A stretch of DNA of 39,181 bases from Bacillota bacterium. GTDB lineage: Bacteria > Bacillota > Bacilli > Bacillales_A > Planococcaceae. This document shows positions 15,639 to 23,939 of the stretch, piece after piece (position 1 is the first letter of the stretch; every line of letters starts with the position of its first letter). The notes beneath the pieces were generated by a model that was not told where the DNA came from, did no database searches, and saw nothing but the letters and a program-made list of their open reading frames with translations. Both the position numbers and the translations under genes were made by a program. The stretch is from NCBI GenBank assembly GCA_023405135.1, contig JAEXYZ010000093.1, positions 1 to 39,181 of the forward strand, written 5' to 3'.

Positions 15639-16067
15639 TCATGTTCGTTTTAATGAGCGACGGTATTGATATTGCTTAATTTGGAAAAAGATAAAGCAGC
15701 CTACACAAAAACCTAAAATCGCAATAAATGATGCAAGAGCAACCATTATAGTAAAGATGAATCCGATGATTTGCCAGCCTAATAGAAAACTAACAAAGCC
15801 AGCTGCTAAACAAAAGATAGCAATACAAGCATTAAACTTTTGCTGCGTTACATCTTCCGGAATGTATTGCTTTCCCTCTTTAATTAAAATTAATTTTGCT
15901 AGTTTCATAATAGGATTAAAATTAAATAAAACTCCCATTAAATTTGCGATAAGCGGTATTAGTAAAAAATAAAATTGTCCAGTAATCCATGTAAAAATAA
16001 CCGAAAGGAAAATCGTCCATTGATTTACTCTTACTAACGGTCGCGGTATTGAAGGTACTTGCGTCAT
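15639..16067 (-). CDS. DUF4395 membrane protein
   Basis: A 142-residue membrane protein with four hydrophobic segments. SIPRPLVRVNQWTIFLSVIF, then FNPIMKLAKLIL, and the mid-loop KQYIPEDVTQQKFNACIAIF are the signature of the DUF4395 family. In other genomes such proteins often sit next to thioredoxin or sulfurtransferase genes; none is adjacent here. The function is unknown. The start is ATG with GAAAGGTTGG upstream. It is divergent from the FhuF-like gene, across a 118-base spacer. Confidence 0.85.
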   Translation of the reverse strand: MTQVPSIPRPLVRVNQWTIFLSVIFTWITGQFYFLLIPLIANLMGVLFNFNPIMKLAKLILIKEGKQYIPEDVTQQKFNACIAIFCLAAGFVSFLLGWQIIGFIFTIMVALASFIAILGFCVGCFIFFQIKQYQYRRSLKRT

Positions 16068-16185
16068 GATAACACCAACCTTTCTTATATGTTTTATTTA
16101 TTTTATTATGTTTAATCCTATTTGTATAGTAAAAAAATTCGCCAAAAATTGTGTTATAGTATTGATAAAAAAGAAAGGTGATACA

Positions 16186-16893
16186 ATGCCTGATTTAACA
16201 TATGATCAATTAAGGGTATTGAATTCATATAGTATCTATACAGAAAATCCGGATCATCCCCTTTTCACTTTAGAAAATTTGCATAAAGACTTATTTTTAA
16301 CTGATTTTAAAAATCTACTGATGGGTGTTACACAAGCTAGGACAGAAGTTGCGGCTATTTCTCATTTTGGACGCCGTTATGGAATGTTTATCGCCATGCA
16401 GTTTTATATGTTGGCCGTATATGATGAAGTGTGGGACGGGAAAAAAGAAAATGTTCGCTACAGTATTATTAATGAATTCGGGAATAACACATTTGGAACA
16501 TTTATTATGCAAAATGATTTCCGATACGTGGAAGATGACGAAAGAGAATTAGTAATTGAAAAAATTTTAAACCAATGTCATTTAATTTTTCAACAGTTAC
16601 GTAAAACTACCTCCATCTCCCCTCTTACATTATGGGAAAATGTTTTTGGCTACATGATTTGGAATTACAATACACTTCTTGAAAATCCTTTGCTTGCTGA
16701 CCGCGCTTTTGACGATTTAGAAATTTTAAAGGATGTAAAAGTATGGCGACAATTTTCAAAAAAATCTTGGTTTTATCAATATACCGGTGGGAAAAGTCCT
16801 ACTGAATTAGTAAATAAACCTTTACGAAAAAGTTGCTGCTTCTCTAAAGATATCCCTGGGCTTATGATTTGTGAATTTTGTCCGATGAAGTAA
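16186..16893 (+). CDS. FhuF-like ferric-siderophore reductase with [2Fe-2S] motif
   Basis: A 235-residue soluble protein. The C-terminal 25 residues contain RKSCCFSKDIPGLMICEFCP, i.e. C-C-x10-C-x2-C, the unusual [2Fe-2S] cysteine motif of FhuF-type ferric iron reductases. These release iron from imported siderophores in the cytoplasm. The rest is helical and fits the weakly conserved FhuF/IucA-like domain, including GVTQARTEVAAISHFGRRYG in the middle. The ATG at 16186 is chosen because AAGAAAGGTGA precedes it. A longer in-frame frame from 16066 reads through hydrophobic, promoter-like sequence and is rejected. I found no Fur box directly upstream; the strong Fur box lies 620 bases away on the other side of the DUF4395 gene. 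Confidence 0.75.
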   Translation: MPDLTYDQLRVLNSYSIYTENPDHPLFTLENLHKDLFLTDFKNLLMGVTQARTEVAAISHFGRRYGMFIAMQFYMLAVYDEVWDGKKENVRYSIINEFGNNTFGTFIMQNDFRYVEDDERELVIEKILNQCHLIFQQLRKTTSISPLTLWENVFGYMIWNYNTLLENPLLADRAFDDLEILKDVKVWRQFSKKSWFYQYTGGKSPTELVNKPLRKSCCFSKDIPGLMICEFCPMK

Positions 16894-16913
16894 TCGTTTA
16901 AATTAAAATTAAA

Positions 16914-16956
16914 TAAGGCTATCTTTACCGACTTTCGATAAAAATAGCCTTTCTTA
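16914..16956. terminator. Bidirectional terminator between FhuF-like and GNAT genes
   Basis: AAGGCTAT and ATAGCCTT arms, extended by TTTACCGA/TCGATAAA with mismatches, have T-rich flanks on both strands. It serves the FhuF-like gene and the convergent D-amino-acid type operon. Confidence 0.8.
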
Positions 16957-17649
16957 TTATATTTTCTTTTTATACTCTACTACCCAATCATCATTTAATT
17001 GTTTCATAGTGACACCGATAAATCCTTCTTTTAATAGCTTTTGTTGTCCTTCAATGTCTCCCATCGAAATTGTCACTGTATTTTCCTTATATTGAGGCTC
17101 TTTCCGTAAATCTAATGCAAATACATAACGAAGCTTTTCACCATATGTATATATTAAAGAAACAATATAAAATCCTTGTGAAAATTTATCCTTTAAACTG
17201 GCAATGTTATAAGGCATAACCGTTGTACAAATATAATCAAATGATTCAGTATCAATTTGTCCCATAATGATTTTTGCCAATGTTTTTTGTAATCCATATC
17301 CACGATAATTTGGGTCTACACTTGAAATTTCCTGATAAAGCACCCGTTTTAACTCTGACTCTTTTTCCAATCCAATATAATATCCCAAATGCTCTTCATC
17401 AATTTTAGGAATCAAAAGTGCTCTAAAAGCAATTAATTTCTCACCAACAAACGCACCAATCATTATGCCATTGCCATTTAAAATAAACGAAAATTCTTCT
17501 TCTGATAGTGGCTGTAAAATATCTTTATTCGATAATTCCTCACAAACTACTTCTTGTAACTTTAGTACTTCGGGTAAGTATGTTTTATCTAATACATGTA
17601 CTGAATAAGCTCGATCACCTAAAAAACTTTCATAAATTTTTTCTGTCAT
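16957..17649 (-). CDS. GNAT-family N-acyltransferase, last gene of the M20/enolase operon
   Basis: About 230 residues with a GNAT acetyltransferase fold. The acyl-CoA pyrophosphate-binding motif A is SSVDPNYRGYGLQKTLAKII (residues ~109-128, R-G-x-G type), preceded by beta-strands around MIGAFVGEKLIAFRALLIP and followed by MPYNIASLKDKFSQGF. The ATG at 17649 is chosen because AGTAGGTG precedes it, overlapping the stop of the enolase-superfamily gene. A GTG three codons upstream is less likely. Within the three-gene operon the natural role is N-acylation (for example N-succinylation) of an amino acid that the racemase then epimerises. That role is known from a Geobacillus kaustophilus gene set and is inferred here. 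Confidence 0.8.
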   Translation of the reverse strand: MTEKIYESFLGDRAYSVHVLDKTYLPEVLKLQEVVCEELSNKDILQPLSEEEFSFILNGNGIMIGAFVGEKLIAFRALLIPKIDEEHLGYYIGLEKESELKRVLYQEISSVDPNYRGYGLQKTLAKIIMGQIDTESFDYICTTVMPYNIASLKDKFSQGFYIVSLIYTYGEKLRYVFALDLRKEPQYKENTVTISMGDIEGQQKLLKEGFIGVTMKQLNDDWVVEYKKKI

Positions 17650-17658
17650 TATACACAC

Positions 17659-18774
17659 CTACTCTATTAAATCCGAAAATTGTGTTAGCTCAGCAAGTAC
17701 TGATTCATCAACGTTAACACCTAATCCGGGACGTTCATTTAATTGGATAAATGGAATAACATAGCTTTCTTTTAAATCACCAATATCTTGAGAGAATTTC
17801 ACCGGTCCAGTTAATTCTACACTTTTAATTATTTTTTTCGAAAATGCTACATGGAAACCAGCTGCAGAACCAATTGACGATTCAACCATTGATCCTATTT
17901 GACATTCAATCCCAGCCATTTCTGCCATATTTGCAAGCTTCATGGCAGGATAAATACCACCGCATTTCATTAGTTTAATATTCACTTTATCTGCAGCACG
18001 CTTTACAATTATTTGGCGCATATCAACCATATCTTTAATGCCTTCATCAATCATTACTGGAACAGTAGATTTTGATTTAATTTCAACCATCGCATCAATA
18101 TCATCTTGCACAACAGGTTGTTCTAACCAATCAATACCTAATGATTCAAGTTGACGTAAAGCTTGAAGAGTATTTGCACTATTTCCCCAACCTTGGTTTA
18201 CGTCCACACGAATTGCTATATATTCTCCTACGCGCTCTCTTACTGCCTTAATTCGTTTTACATCTCCTGATACATCTACGCCAACCTTCATTTTAAATGA
18301 ACAATAGCCTTCTTTTACTTTTTCTTCAGCTTCATCCGCCATTTTATTAGGCTCGTCTATACTTAAAACATGAGTTACAGGAAATTTCTCATGGTATCGT
18401 CCACCTAATAGTTGATATACAGGTACACCTAATTTTTTACCAACTACATCGAAACACGCAATATCAATTGCAGCCTTTGCAGCAGGTGCTCTATGTACAG
18501 TTAAATTCATTAATTCATGAATTTTTTCGAATTCCATAGGATTTTTTCCAATAAGCAATGGAGCTAATGTAGTTTTTAACATTGCATAAGTTGATTCTGG
18601 TGTTTCTCCAGTTATATGTTCGTCTGGAACTGATTCTCCCCAACCGACAAGTCCACATTCTGTTGTCAATTTAACAATGATTGACTTAATATATGGGTAC
18701 GTTGCATAACTAATAATAAATGGTTTAATTAATGGTAAATTTACTGAAAAAACTTCAATTTGTTTAATTTTCAT
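17659..18774 (-). CDS. Enolase-superfamily racemase/epimerase (MLE subgroup)
   Basis: 371 residues: N-terminal capping domain (~1-125) and TIM-barrel with the catalytic set of the muconate-lactonizing subgroup. K161-M-K163 lies on strand 2, followed by metal ligands D191 (VDVNQGW), E218 (LEQP) and D243 (MIDEG), and K267 in NIKLMKCGG on strand 6. Two lysines facing each other across the active site mean 1,1-proton transfer, i.e. racemisation or epimerisation of an alpha-carbon. The barrel sequence is closest in pattern to dipeptide epimerases. However, the DxD motif that binds the free ammonium group of dipeptides at the end of strand 8 reads ELT (320-322). With an acyltransferase and an aminoacylase as neighbours, an N-acylamino acid substrate is the better guess. 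Confidence 0.88.
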   Translation of the reverse strand: MKIKQIEVFSVNLPLIKPFIISYATYPYIKSIIVKLTTECGLVGWGESVPDEHITGETPESTYAMLKTTLAPLLIGKNPMEFEKIHELMNLTVHRAPAAKAAIDIACFDVVGKKLGVPVYQLLGGRYHEKFPVTHVLSIDEPNKMADEAEEKVKEGYCSFKMKVGVDVSGDVKRIKAVRERVGEYIAIRVDVNQGWGNSANTLQALRQLESLGIDWLEQPVVQDDIDAMVEIKSKSTVPVMIDEGIKDMVDMRQIIVKRAADKVNIKLMKCGGIYPAMKLANMAEMAGIECQIGSMVESSIGSAAGFHVAFSKKIIKSVELTGPVKFSQDIGDLKESYVIPFIQLNERPGLGVNVDESVLAELTQFSDLIE

Positions 18775-18811
18775 GATTTTTGCATCCTTTTCAATAATCT
18801 CTTTTACTAGA

Positions 18812-19924
18812 TCAATTATTTGCTGCGTTTCGAAGTGTTGTCGTTAACACTTTTGCTCCCGTAATTAAAGCTTCCTTATTAAATGCCATTTTTGGATGAT
18901 GTAATCCAGGTGATAAATCGGCCCCGATGCCAATCATTGCTGCCTTTAAATTAGGTCTTAATACCGTATAGAAATGGAAATCATCACTACCTGATGTCGA
19001 TAGTGGCTTTTCTAGATGTTCTACGCCTAAAGTTTCAACTATTGAAGCTGCTGCTATTTTCATCGCTTCTTCTGAAACTTCTGCTCCTGGTGTTTTATCT
19101 ACCCAATCCCAAGTGATTTTCACTCCGAACATATCAATAATTGACTTAAAACCATCATTAATTCGTTCTTGGAGCTCATCTAACACTGAGTTTTTTTGAG
19201 CACGTACGTCTATTGAAAATGTTGCAGTACCCGGAATAATATTTATACTCCCTCCATCAGCAACGATTTTTGTCAATTTTGCACTATATACTTCAAATGG
19301 ATTCATATAAATATTTTTTAACATTTGCTGAATCGCGAACATAACATCAATAGCATTTTTCCCTTGATGAGGTCTAGCTCCATGGGCATCAACTCCATGA
19401 ACAGTACCATTTAAAAATAATGCCGCACCATGATGAATAGCCGGTGTTACTTTACCTAGAGGTAATTCTTCAATAGGACGTAAATGAACACCAAACAAAT
19501 AGGAAACATCATCGACTACACCGTGTTTCACCATTTCAATGGCTCCCCCGCCAGTTTCTTCAGCAGGTTGGAAAATAAAACGAATACGTTTCTTTAATTG
19601 CAAATCCTTTAATTGACTAAGAGCACCTAATACCATCGATATGTTTGCATCATGTCCACAAGAATGATTTGCACGCATCACCCCATCTACATTTTGCCAT
19701 AATGCATCAATATCTGCTCGAACAGCTATTACCTCATCTCCTTGACCGATTTCTGCCACAAGACCGGTAACATCAGAAAAGAATTTATATGGTACGTTCA
19801 TTTCATCTAAAATTGATGCAATTTTCTTTGTCGTCTCTACTTCCTTCCAGCTGACTTCTGGATTTTCATGAAAATGTTCAAACCATCCATAGATGACGTC
19901 TTCGTATGTTCTAACTTGCCCCAT
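18812..19924 (-). CDS. M20 aminoacylase/N-acyl-amino acid amidohydrolase
   Basis: 370 residues, M20D amidohydrolase. Metal and catalytic blocks: AVRADIDALWQ (catalytic Asp; the usual LP after DA is LW), RANHSCGHDANISM (HxCGHD), PAEETGGGA (catalytic Glu pair), FGVHLRP, the dimerisation-domain loop VDAHGARPHQGKNAID and the final TSGSDDFHFY. It should hydrolyse an N-acyl-L-amino acid to the free amino acid. The ATG at 19924 with AGAGGTG is chosen. An in-frame extension to 20011 overlaps the promoter and encodes an implausible basic leader. It is the first gene of the operon with the epimerase (37 bases downstream) and the GNAT enzyme, the expected deacylase of an acylate-racemise-deacylate route. 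Confidence 0.88.
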   Translation of the reverse strand: MGQVRTYEDVIYGWFEHFHENPEVSWKEVETTKKIASILDEMNVPYKFFSDVTGLVAEIGQGDEVIAVRADIDALWQNVDGVMRANHSCGHDANISMVLGALSQLKDLQLKKRIRFIFQPAEETGGGAIEMVKHGVVDDVSYLFGVHLRPIEELPLGKVTPAIHHGAALFLNGTVHGVDAHGARPHQGKNAIDVMFAIQQMLKNIYMNPFEVYSAKLTKIVADGGSINIIPGTATFSIDVRAQKNSVLDELQERINDGFKSIIDMFGVKITWDWVDKTPGAEVSEEAMKIAAASIVETLGVEHLEKPLSTSGSDDFHFYTVLRPNLKAAMIGIGADLSPGLHHPKMAFNKEALITGAKVLTTTLRNAANN

Positions 19925-19961
19925 TTTTGCACCTCTAATTTTTTCGATTATACTTTTTCTT

Positions 19962-19990
19962 ATTATACATAACTTGACTTTAAATATTAA
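19962..19990 (-). promoter_or_regulatory. Promoter of the M20-epimerase-GNAT operon
   Basis: On the minus strand TTAATA (19985-19990) and a consensus TATAAT (19962-19967) are separated by 17 bases, about 38 bases upstream of the M20 start codon. Its position inside the longer M20 frame supports the shorter start. Confidence 0.6.
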
Positions 19991-20107
19991 CCGCTTCTGC
20001 CTATAAACCACACCAAAAGTGAGTCACTTCATTCACCAGTTAACGAAAACGTACGCCTCTTTCTTAGACATTGGAGCAGCTTCAAGGGTATGGCTGATCT
20101 AATAAAA

Positions 20108-20142
20108 AGAAAAACGACAAACTCCTTAACCGAGTTTTGCCG
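20108..20142 (-). terminator. Terminator of the 48-residue protein gene
   Basis: On the minus strand CGGCAAAACTC pairs with GAGTTTGTCG (one bulge), followed by TTTTTCTTTTT. It lies 15 bases after the stop. Confidence 0.75.
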
Positions 20143-20156
20143 CTGTCATTTAATAA

Positions 20157-20303
20157 TTATAAACTTGAAAAAAAACCTGGTGGATATTCTTCATGTTTAG
20201 ATACATCATTTTGCAACGATTCTTCCATTTCTCTGTCATATTCTAACTCAAGTTCTTCATCCAATAAATACGTTTCAAACTTAGAAGATAATGTACTTGT
20301 CAT
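20157..20303 (-). CDS. Small acidic protein (48 residues), unknown
   Basis: A 49-codon frame with start ATG at 20303 and a strong ribosome binding site, AAGGAGTG, nine bases upstream, ending in a clear Rho-independent terminator. The product begins MTSTLSSKFETYLLDEELEL and ends in EEYPPGFFSSL. Eleven of its residues between 15 and 39 are Glu or Asp, and a single amphipathic helix is likely there. There is no signal peptide or cysteine. The complete gene architecture (ribosome binding site, start, terminator) is what supports it; I do not recognise a family. It lies alone between the nucleotidase gene and the M20 operon. Confidence 0.65.
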   Translation of the reverse strand: MTSTLSSKFETYLLDEELELEYDREMEESLQNDVSKHEEYPPGFFSSL

Positions 20304-20425
20304 ACTCGAATCACTCCTTAGTTAGAATTTTCTGATATTAATCATAATACACACTTCACTTTGTTAATACAACATATTTATGTCATATATGCAAAAAAAG
20401 TATAAAAACAATCTCATTTTGAGAA

Positions 20426-20471
20426 CAAAAGGGGTCACCTTAAAAGTCATTTTAAGAAGTTCCCCTTTATA
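20426..20471. other. Intergenic inverted repeat of uncertain role
   Basis: AAAAGGGG and CCCCTTTA arms with inner CCTTAAAA/TTTTAAGAAG pairing form a long imperfect hairpin with T-rich flanks on both strands. It could be a terminator remnant. The rest of 20304-20550 has no supported gene. Confidence 0.4.
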
Positions 20472-20550
20472 CTAGACGAATCGCCTTCGATACACGAGGA
20501 TACGAAGTACAGCAGGAGGGATGCACTTAACAAATACTAACTAAGATAAA

Positions 20551-20590
20551 AGAGTGTCCAGAAAGTAATAATTTTTGAACACCCTCTTAT
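20551..20590 (-). terminator. Terminator of the 5'(3')-nucleotidase gene
   Basis: On the minus strand AAGAGGGTGTTCA pairs imperfectly with TGGACACTCTT, followed by TTATCTT. Confidence 0.6.
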
Positions 20591-20599
20591 TAAATAGAA

Positions 20600-21136
20600 T
20601 TATTTCTTTACAGGTAAAAATAGCTCTTTAATCTCTCTCCAGTTATGAACACGTTTAAATTCAGTATTTTGCTCGTTATATGGTTGAGAATACAAAATTC
20701 CTTCACCAGTAAAAGAGTGAAGCTGCCTTACATTGTCATCAATTAAATAATCCGCCTTCACAACCTTTTTATCTCCACAGAAAATAAAGTGAGCAGGATT
20801 TAAAAACGGAAAATGCTCTAAAAGCCATTCATATTTGGCATGGAAGCTGCCAGGTACATCCATTGCAGCAGTAGCAATATAAATTTCATAATGCTCATTT
20901 AACTCTTGTAAAACAGAAACTGCATCTGCATCTTCTAATTGTAAATCACGGAAAAAATCCGGTTCATTAACGATTAAGATAAATTCTTCTAATAACTCTG
21001 GATAGAGCATTTCTATTTTAGCAAATCCAAAATCATCTTTTGGAATATTTTTGTTAAAGCGCTCATTAAATACTTTCGTTGCCTTACCATGAAAATCTGC
21101 TAAAACTTGATCCATATCAACCGCTATACTTTTCAT
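20600..21136 (-). CDS. 5'(3')-deoxyribonucleotidase (NT5C-type HAD phosphatase)
   Basis: 178 residues, a C-type HAD phosphohydrolase that removes phosphate from (deoxy)ribonucleoside monophosphates. Motif I is AVDMDQVLADFHG (D7/D9, nucleophile and acid/base), motif II IYIATAAMD, and motif III/IV the Lys in GDKKVV followed by ADYLIDDN (the acidic pair binding Mg2+). Size and order match the bacterial YorS/NT5C family. The start is ATG with AGGAGGTACTT. The gene is monocistronic, with its own terminator. Confidence 0.9.
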   Translation of the reverse strand: MKSIAVDMDQVLADFHGKATKVFNERFNKNIPKDDFGFAKIEMLYPELLEEFILIVNEPDFFRDLQLEDADAVSVLQELNEHYEIYIATAAMDVPGSFHAKYEWLLEHFPFLNPAHFIFCGDKKVVKADYLIDDNVRQLHSFTGEGILYSQPYNEQNTEFKRVHNWREIKELFLPVKK

Positions 21137-21249
21137 AAGTACCTCCTACTACCTTTTTCTAACTCTAGTCTAAAAAAACTAGCTAGGAAAAACAATAAAT
21201 ACAATATCTATTTACAGAAAATTAATGTTGTTTACATCAATTATTAGAT

Positions 21250-21286
21250 TAAAAAAGCTTACACAAAAATTTGTGCAAGCTTTTAA
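21250..21286 (-). terminator. Terminator of the TRAP transporter operon
   Basis: AAAGCTTGCACAAA and TTTGTGTAAGCTTT pair with few mismatches, followed by T-rich sequence on the minus strand immediately after the permease stop. Confidence 0.85.
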
Positions 21287-21290
21287 AGTA

Positions 21291-23360
21291 TTAATTTGTA
21301 GCAGTGTCTAATTTTGTGTCGTTTGGTTTGTTTCCTTTATTTTTTGTCATTAATTGAATAATAAACATAATACCAAAGACAATTAGCCCGGTAATATCAG
21401 AAATTGATTCTGGGTAGATCATTGCTAAACCGGCACCAATAACAATTAATCGTTCTAAAATGTTTATTTGTCGGTACCAGTAACCAATTACTCCAGTACC
21501 AACAGCTATCATTCCCATCATAGCAGTAAATGCTACCCAAATTATTTCCCATAACGTTACATCGATCATAAGAAGTGATGGTGAGTAAATGATCATGTAC
21601 GGAATGATAAACGCGGCAATAGCTAATTTTGCTGAGTGAACACCTGTTTTAATCGGGTCCCCTCCAGAAATTGCTGATGCTGCAAATGCTGCCAGCGCAA
21701 CTGGAGGCGTAATGTCAGCAATAATACCAAAGTAAAATACAAAGAAATGAGCAGCCAATAATACTGTAATCGGTACTAATGCCTGTGATACATCTGGTGC
21801 TAATAACGTTACAATCGCTGGAGCCGCAATTGTAGATGTAATAACATAATTGGCTGTTGTCGGTGCACCCATCCCTAAAATAAGTGATGCAATCATAACG
21901 AAGATTAGAGTTAAGAAGAGTTTTCCACCAGCAAGGTCTATTAAACTATTTGCCAAACTTAAACCAAGACCTGTCTTAACTACAACCCCTACGATTATTC
22001 CGGCACAAGCAGTTGCAGCAGCTACTGGCAATGCAGTACGAGCACCATCGACTAATGCTTCAATAAATTCTTTCATTCCAAACTTAACATCTTTATTTAT
22101 TATTCCAACAATTATACAAGCAATAATACCGTATAATGCTGAGTGGATAACAGGTACACCTAACATCATAATGACAACAATTAAAGCAATAGGTATCAGT
22201 AAATATAACTTCTTTAATATCATTTTACGATCTGGCATTTCTTCATCTGTTAATCCACGAAGACCTAAACGTTTTGCTTCAAAGTGAGTCATAATCCAAA
22301 TTCCAGCAAAGTAAAGAACAGCAGGAATTGCAGCAGCCTTCGCAATATCCCAATATGTTACGCCCCGTCCGATGAATTCTACCATTAAGAATGCGGCTGC
22401 ACCCATAATTGGTGGCATTATTTGTCCCCCGGTAGAAGAGGCAGCTTCAACTGCACCAGCAAAATCCTTCTTATATCCAAGTCGCTTCATTAAGGGAATA
22501 GTATAGGCACCCGAAGTAACAACGTTCGCTACAGAACTACCTGAAATCATTCCTTGTAGAGCAGATGAAAAAATTGCAACCTTCGCAGGACCCCCAATTA
22601 ATTTACCTGCAACAGCAATTGCCAAATCATTAAAATATTCCCCAACTCCAGTTTTTACGAGGAAAGCACCAAAAAGTAGGAATGCAAAAATATATGTTGC
22701 TGATACACTAATTGGTGTTCCTAAAATACCATCAGTAGAGAAAAACATTAAGTTTACAATTTGTTCCAAAGTTTGGCCGCGATGTGCTAAAATGTCTGGC
22801 ATGTACGGTCCAAAGAAAGCGTATAACAAGAATAACGTCGCAATAATGGCAATTGGTAACCCAACTGATCGTCTAGCAGCTTCTAACACTAGAACTATTA
22901 CTATTAATCCAACTATAAAATCCATTTGAGAAATAGATCCTAAACTAGTTACAAGTCGTTCATAATTAATAGTCCAATAAATGCCTGTCACGGCTGCTAT
23001 TAAGGCTAAAATATAGTCATAGAAAGGAACTTTCCCTTTTGCTCCCCTCTTAATTGAAGGGAAAAGTAAAAAGACAAAGGTTAAAGCAAAGCCTAAATGT
23101 ATAGAACGTTGTATATAGGCAGTAAATTGACCAAAAATTGCTGTGTATAATTGGAATAATGAAAATGCTAATAGTCCAAAGAAAATGACCCATTTCATTA
23201 TCCCTGCAAGTTTCCTCATATTAGCTTCTGTATCATACTTCTCTAATAATTCCTGTTGTTGCTCCTCCGATAATATTTCAATATTATCCATGGCAAGCTG
23301 CTGTTCTTGTGCTAATGTTCCAAGTTTATCTTTTGTCTGTGGATTTTTATCTGTCTTCAT
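21291..23360 (-). CDS. TRAP transporter fused permease (DctQM type, TAXI system)
   Basis: 689 residues, a fusion of the small 4-helix and large 12-helix TRAP permease subunits, as is usual for TAXI-type systems. After a polar, Gln-rich N-terminus (~1-50) come about 16 or more hydrophobic segments. The large-subunit hallmarks are SSALQGMISGSSVANVVTSG, AVEAASSTGGQIMPPIMGAA and ILGMGAPTTANYVITSTIAAP, the last two lining the substrate/ion path. Import is driven by a cation gradient with the extracytoplasmic TAXI protein presenting the substrate. The ATG at 23360 overlaps the DUF1850 gene by 14 bases, with AGGAGTTG upstream inside that gene, so translation is probably coupled. Confidence 0.94.
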   Translation of the reverse strand: MKTDKNPQTKDKLGTLAQEQQLAMDNIEILSEEQQQELLEKYDTEANMRKLAGIMKWVIFFGLLAFSLFQLYTAIFGQFTAYIQRSIHLGFALTFVFLLFPSIKRGAKGKVPFYDYILALIAAVTGIYWTINYERLVTSLGSISQMDFIVGLIVIVLVLEAARRSVGLPIAIIATLFLLYAFFGPYMPDILAHRGQTLEQIVNLMFFSTDGILGTPISVSATYIFAFLLFGAFLVKTGVGEYFNDLAIAVAGKLIGGPAKVAIFSSALQGMISGSSVANVVTSGAYTIPLMKRLGYKKDFAGAVEAASSTGGQIMPPIMGAAAFLMVEFIGRGVTYWDIAKAAAIPAVLYFAGIWIMTHFEAKRLGLRGLTDEEMPDRKMILKKLYLLIPIALIVVIMMLGVPVIHSALYGIIACIIVGIINKDVKFGMKEFIEALVDGARTALPVAAATACAGIIVGVVVKTGLGLSLANSLIDLAGGKLFLTLIFVMIASLILGMGAPTTANYVITSTIAAPAIVTLLAPDVSQALVPITVLLAAHFFVFYFGIIADITPPVALAAFAASAISGGDPIKTGVHSAKLAIAAFIIPYMIIYSPSLLMIDVTLWEIIWVAFTAMMGMIAVGTGVIGYWYRQINILERLIVIGAGLAMIYPESISDITGLIVFGIMFIIQLMTKNKGNKPNDTKLDTATN

Positions 23361-23868
23361 GTTCCATTACAACTCCTTTCAGCTTGGCATATAAAGAAAT
23401 GGTTTTAACTTCAAATAAATAAGAGCTACCTCGATGTAAAGATTTTTTGATGTTATATATATTTCCATCATAATTAAAATACAAGTCCATATCGATATCT
23501 CCCACGTAAAGTGTAAAATTATCTAACCTTTGATTTGAGAATTCCAATTTATACTTACCATTTTCGTAGGTTAAAGTTTGACCTTCTTCGGCATGAGCAG
23601 GCATCCCTATTGCCACATCCTCATACTCCATAGAAATAAGTCGTAATTTTTCTGTATTTGTTATTTCATAAGTTTCCAATACGTCTGTTAAATGAATAGA
23701 ATGTGTATAGCGTACTTGAAAAAATTTTTCCTCGGATACATCTATGTAATACATTTGTGGATTATTCGTTCGTGTTTCTGTAAAAGAAAACACAGTAAAG
23801 ATTGGTAAAAACAAAAAAATAATTATTCCAAGTATTAATGCAACAAATAATAAGGCTAATCTCTTCAA
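23347..23868 (-). CDS. DUF1850 protein of the TAXI-TRAP operon
   Basis: 173 residues with one N-terminal membrane anchor (ALLFVALILGIIIFLFLPIF) and an extracytoplasmic domain. VRYTHSIHLTDVLETYEI and MPAHAEEGQTLTYENGKY are the blocks of DUF1850, a family almost always encoded between a TAXI binding protein and a fused TRAP permease, as here. The conserved co-occurrence suggests an accessory part of the transporter; no biochemical role is established to my knowledge. The start is TTG with GAGG eight bases upstream. A terminator separates it from the binding-protein gene, so it is probably made at lower level. Confidence 0.85.
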   Translation of the reverse strand: MKRLALLFVALILGIIIFLFLPIFTVFSFTETRTNNPQMYYIDVSEEKFFQVRYTHSIHLTDVLETYEITNTEKLRLISMEYEDVAIGMPAHAEEGQTLTYENGKYKLEFSNQRLDNFTLYVGDIDMDLYFNYDGNIYNIKKSLHRGSSYLFEVKTISLYAKLKGVVMEHEDR

Positions 23869-23883
23869 TTTAATCGCCTCAAT

Positions 23884-23922
23884 TTAAAAAAGGACTTGAA
23901 GTAAATAATGCTTCAAGCCCTT
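23884..23922 (-). terminator. Intra-operon terminator after the TAXI binding protein
   Basis: On the minus strand AGGGCTTGAAG and CTTCAAGTCCT pair, followed by six T. It lies between the binding-protein and DUF1850 genes. Partial read-through here would give more binding protein than permease, a common stoichiometry device. Confidence 0.8.
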
Positions 23923-23939
23923 CACTTGATTTCATCTCA

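Noticed and set aside
16066..16185. N-terminal extension of the FhuF-like protein
   Set aside because: The extension encodes a hydrophobic leader over an AT-rich promoter-like region. The internal ATG has a good ribosome binding site.
19925..20011. N-terminal extension of the M20 aminoacylase
   Set aside because: It overlaps a TATAAT promoter. The ATG at 19924 has a ribosome binding site and gives the standard M20 N-terminus.
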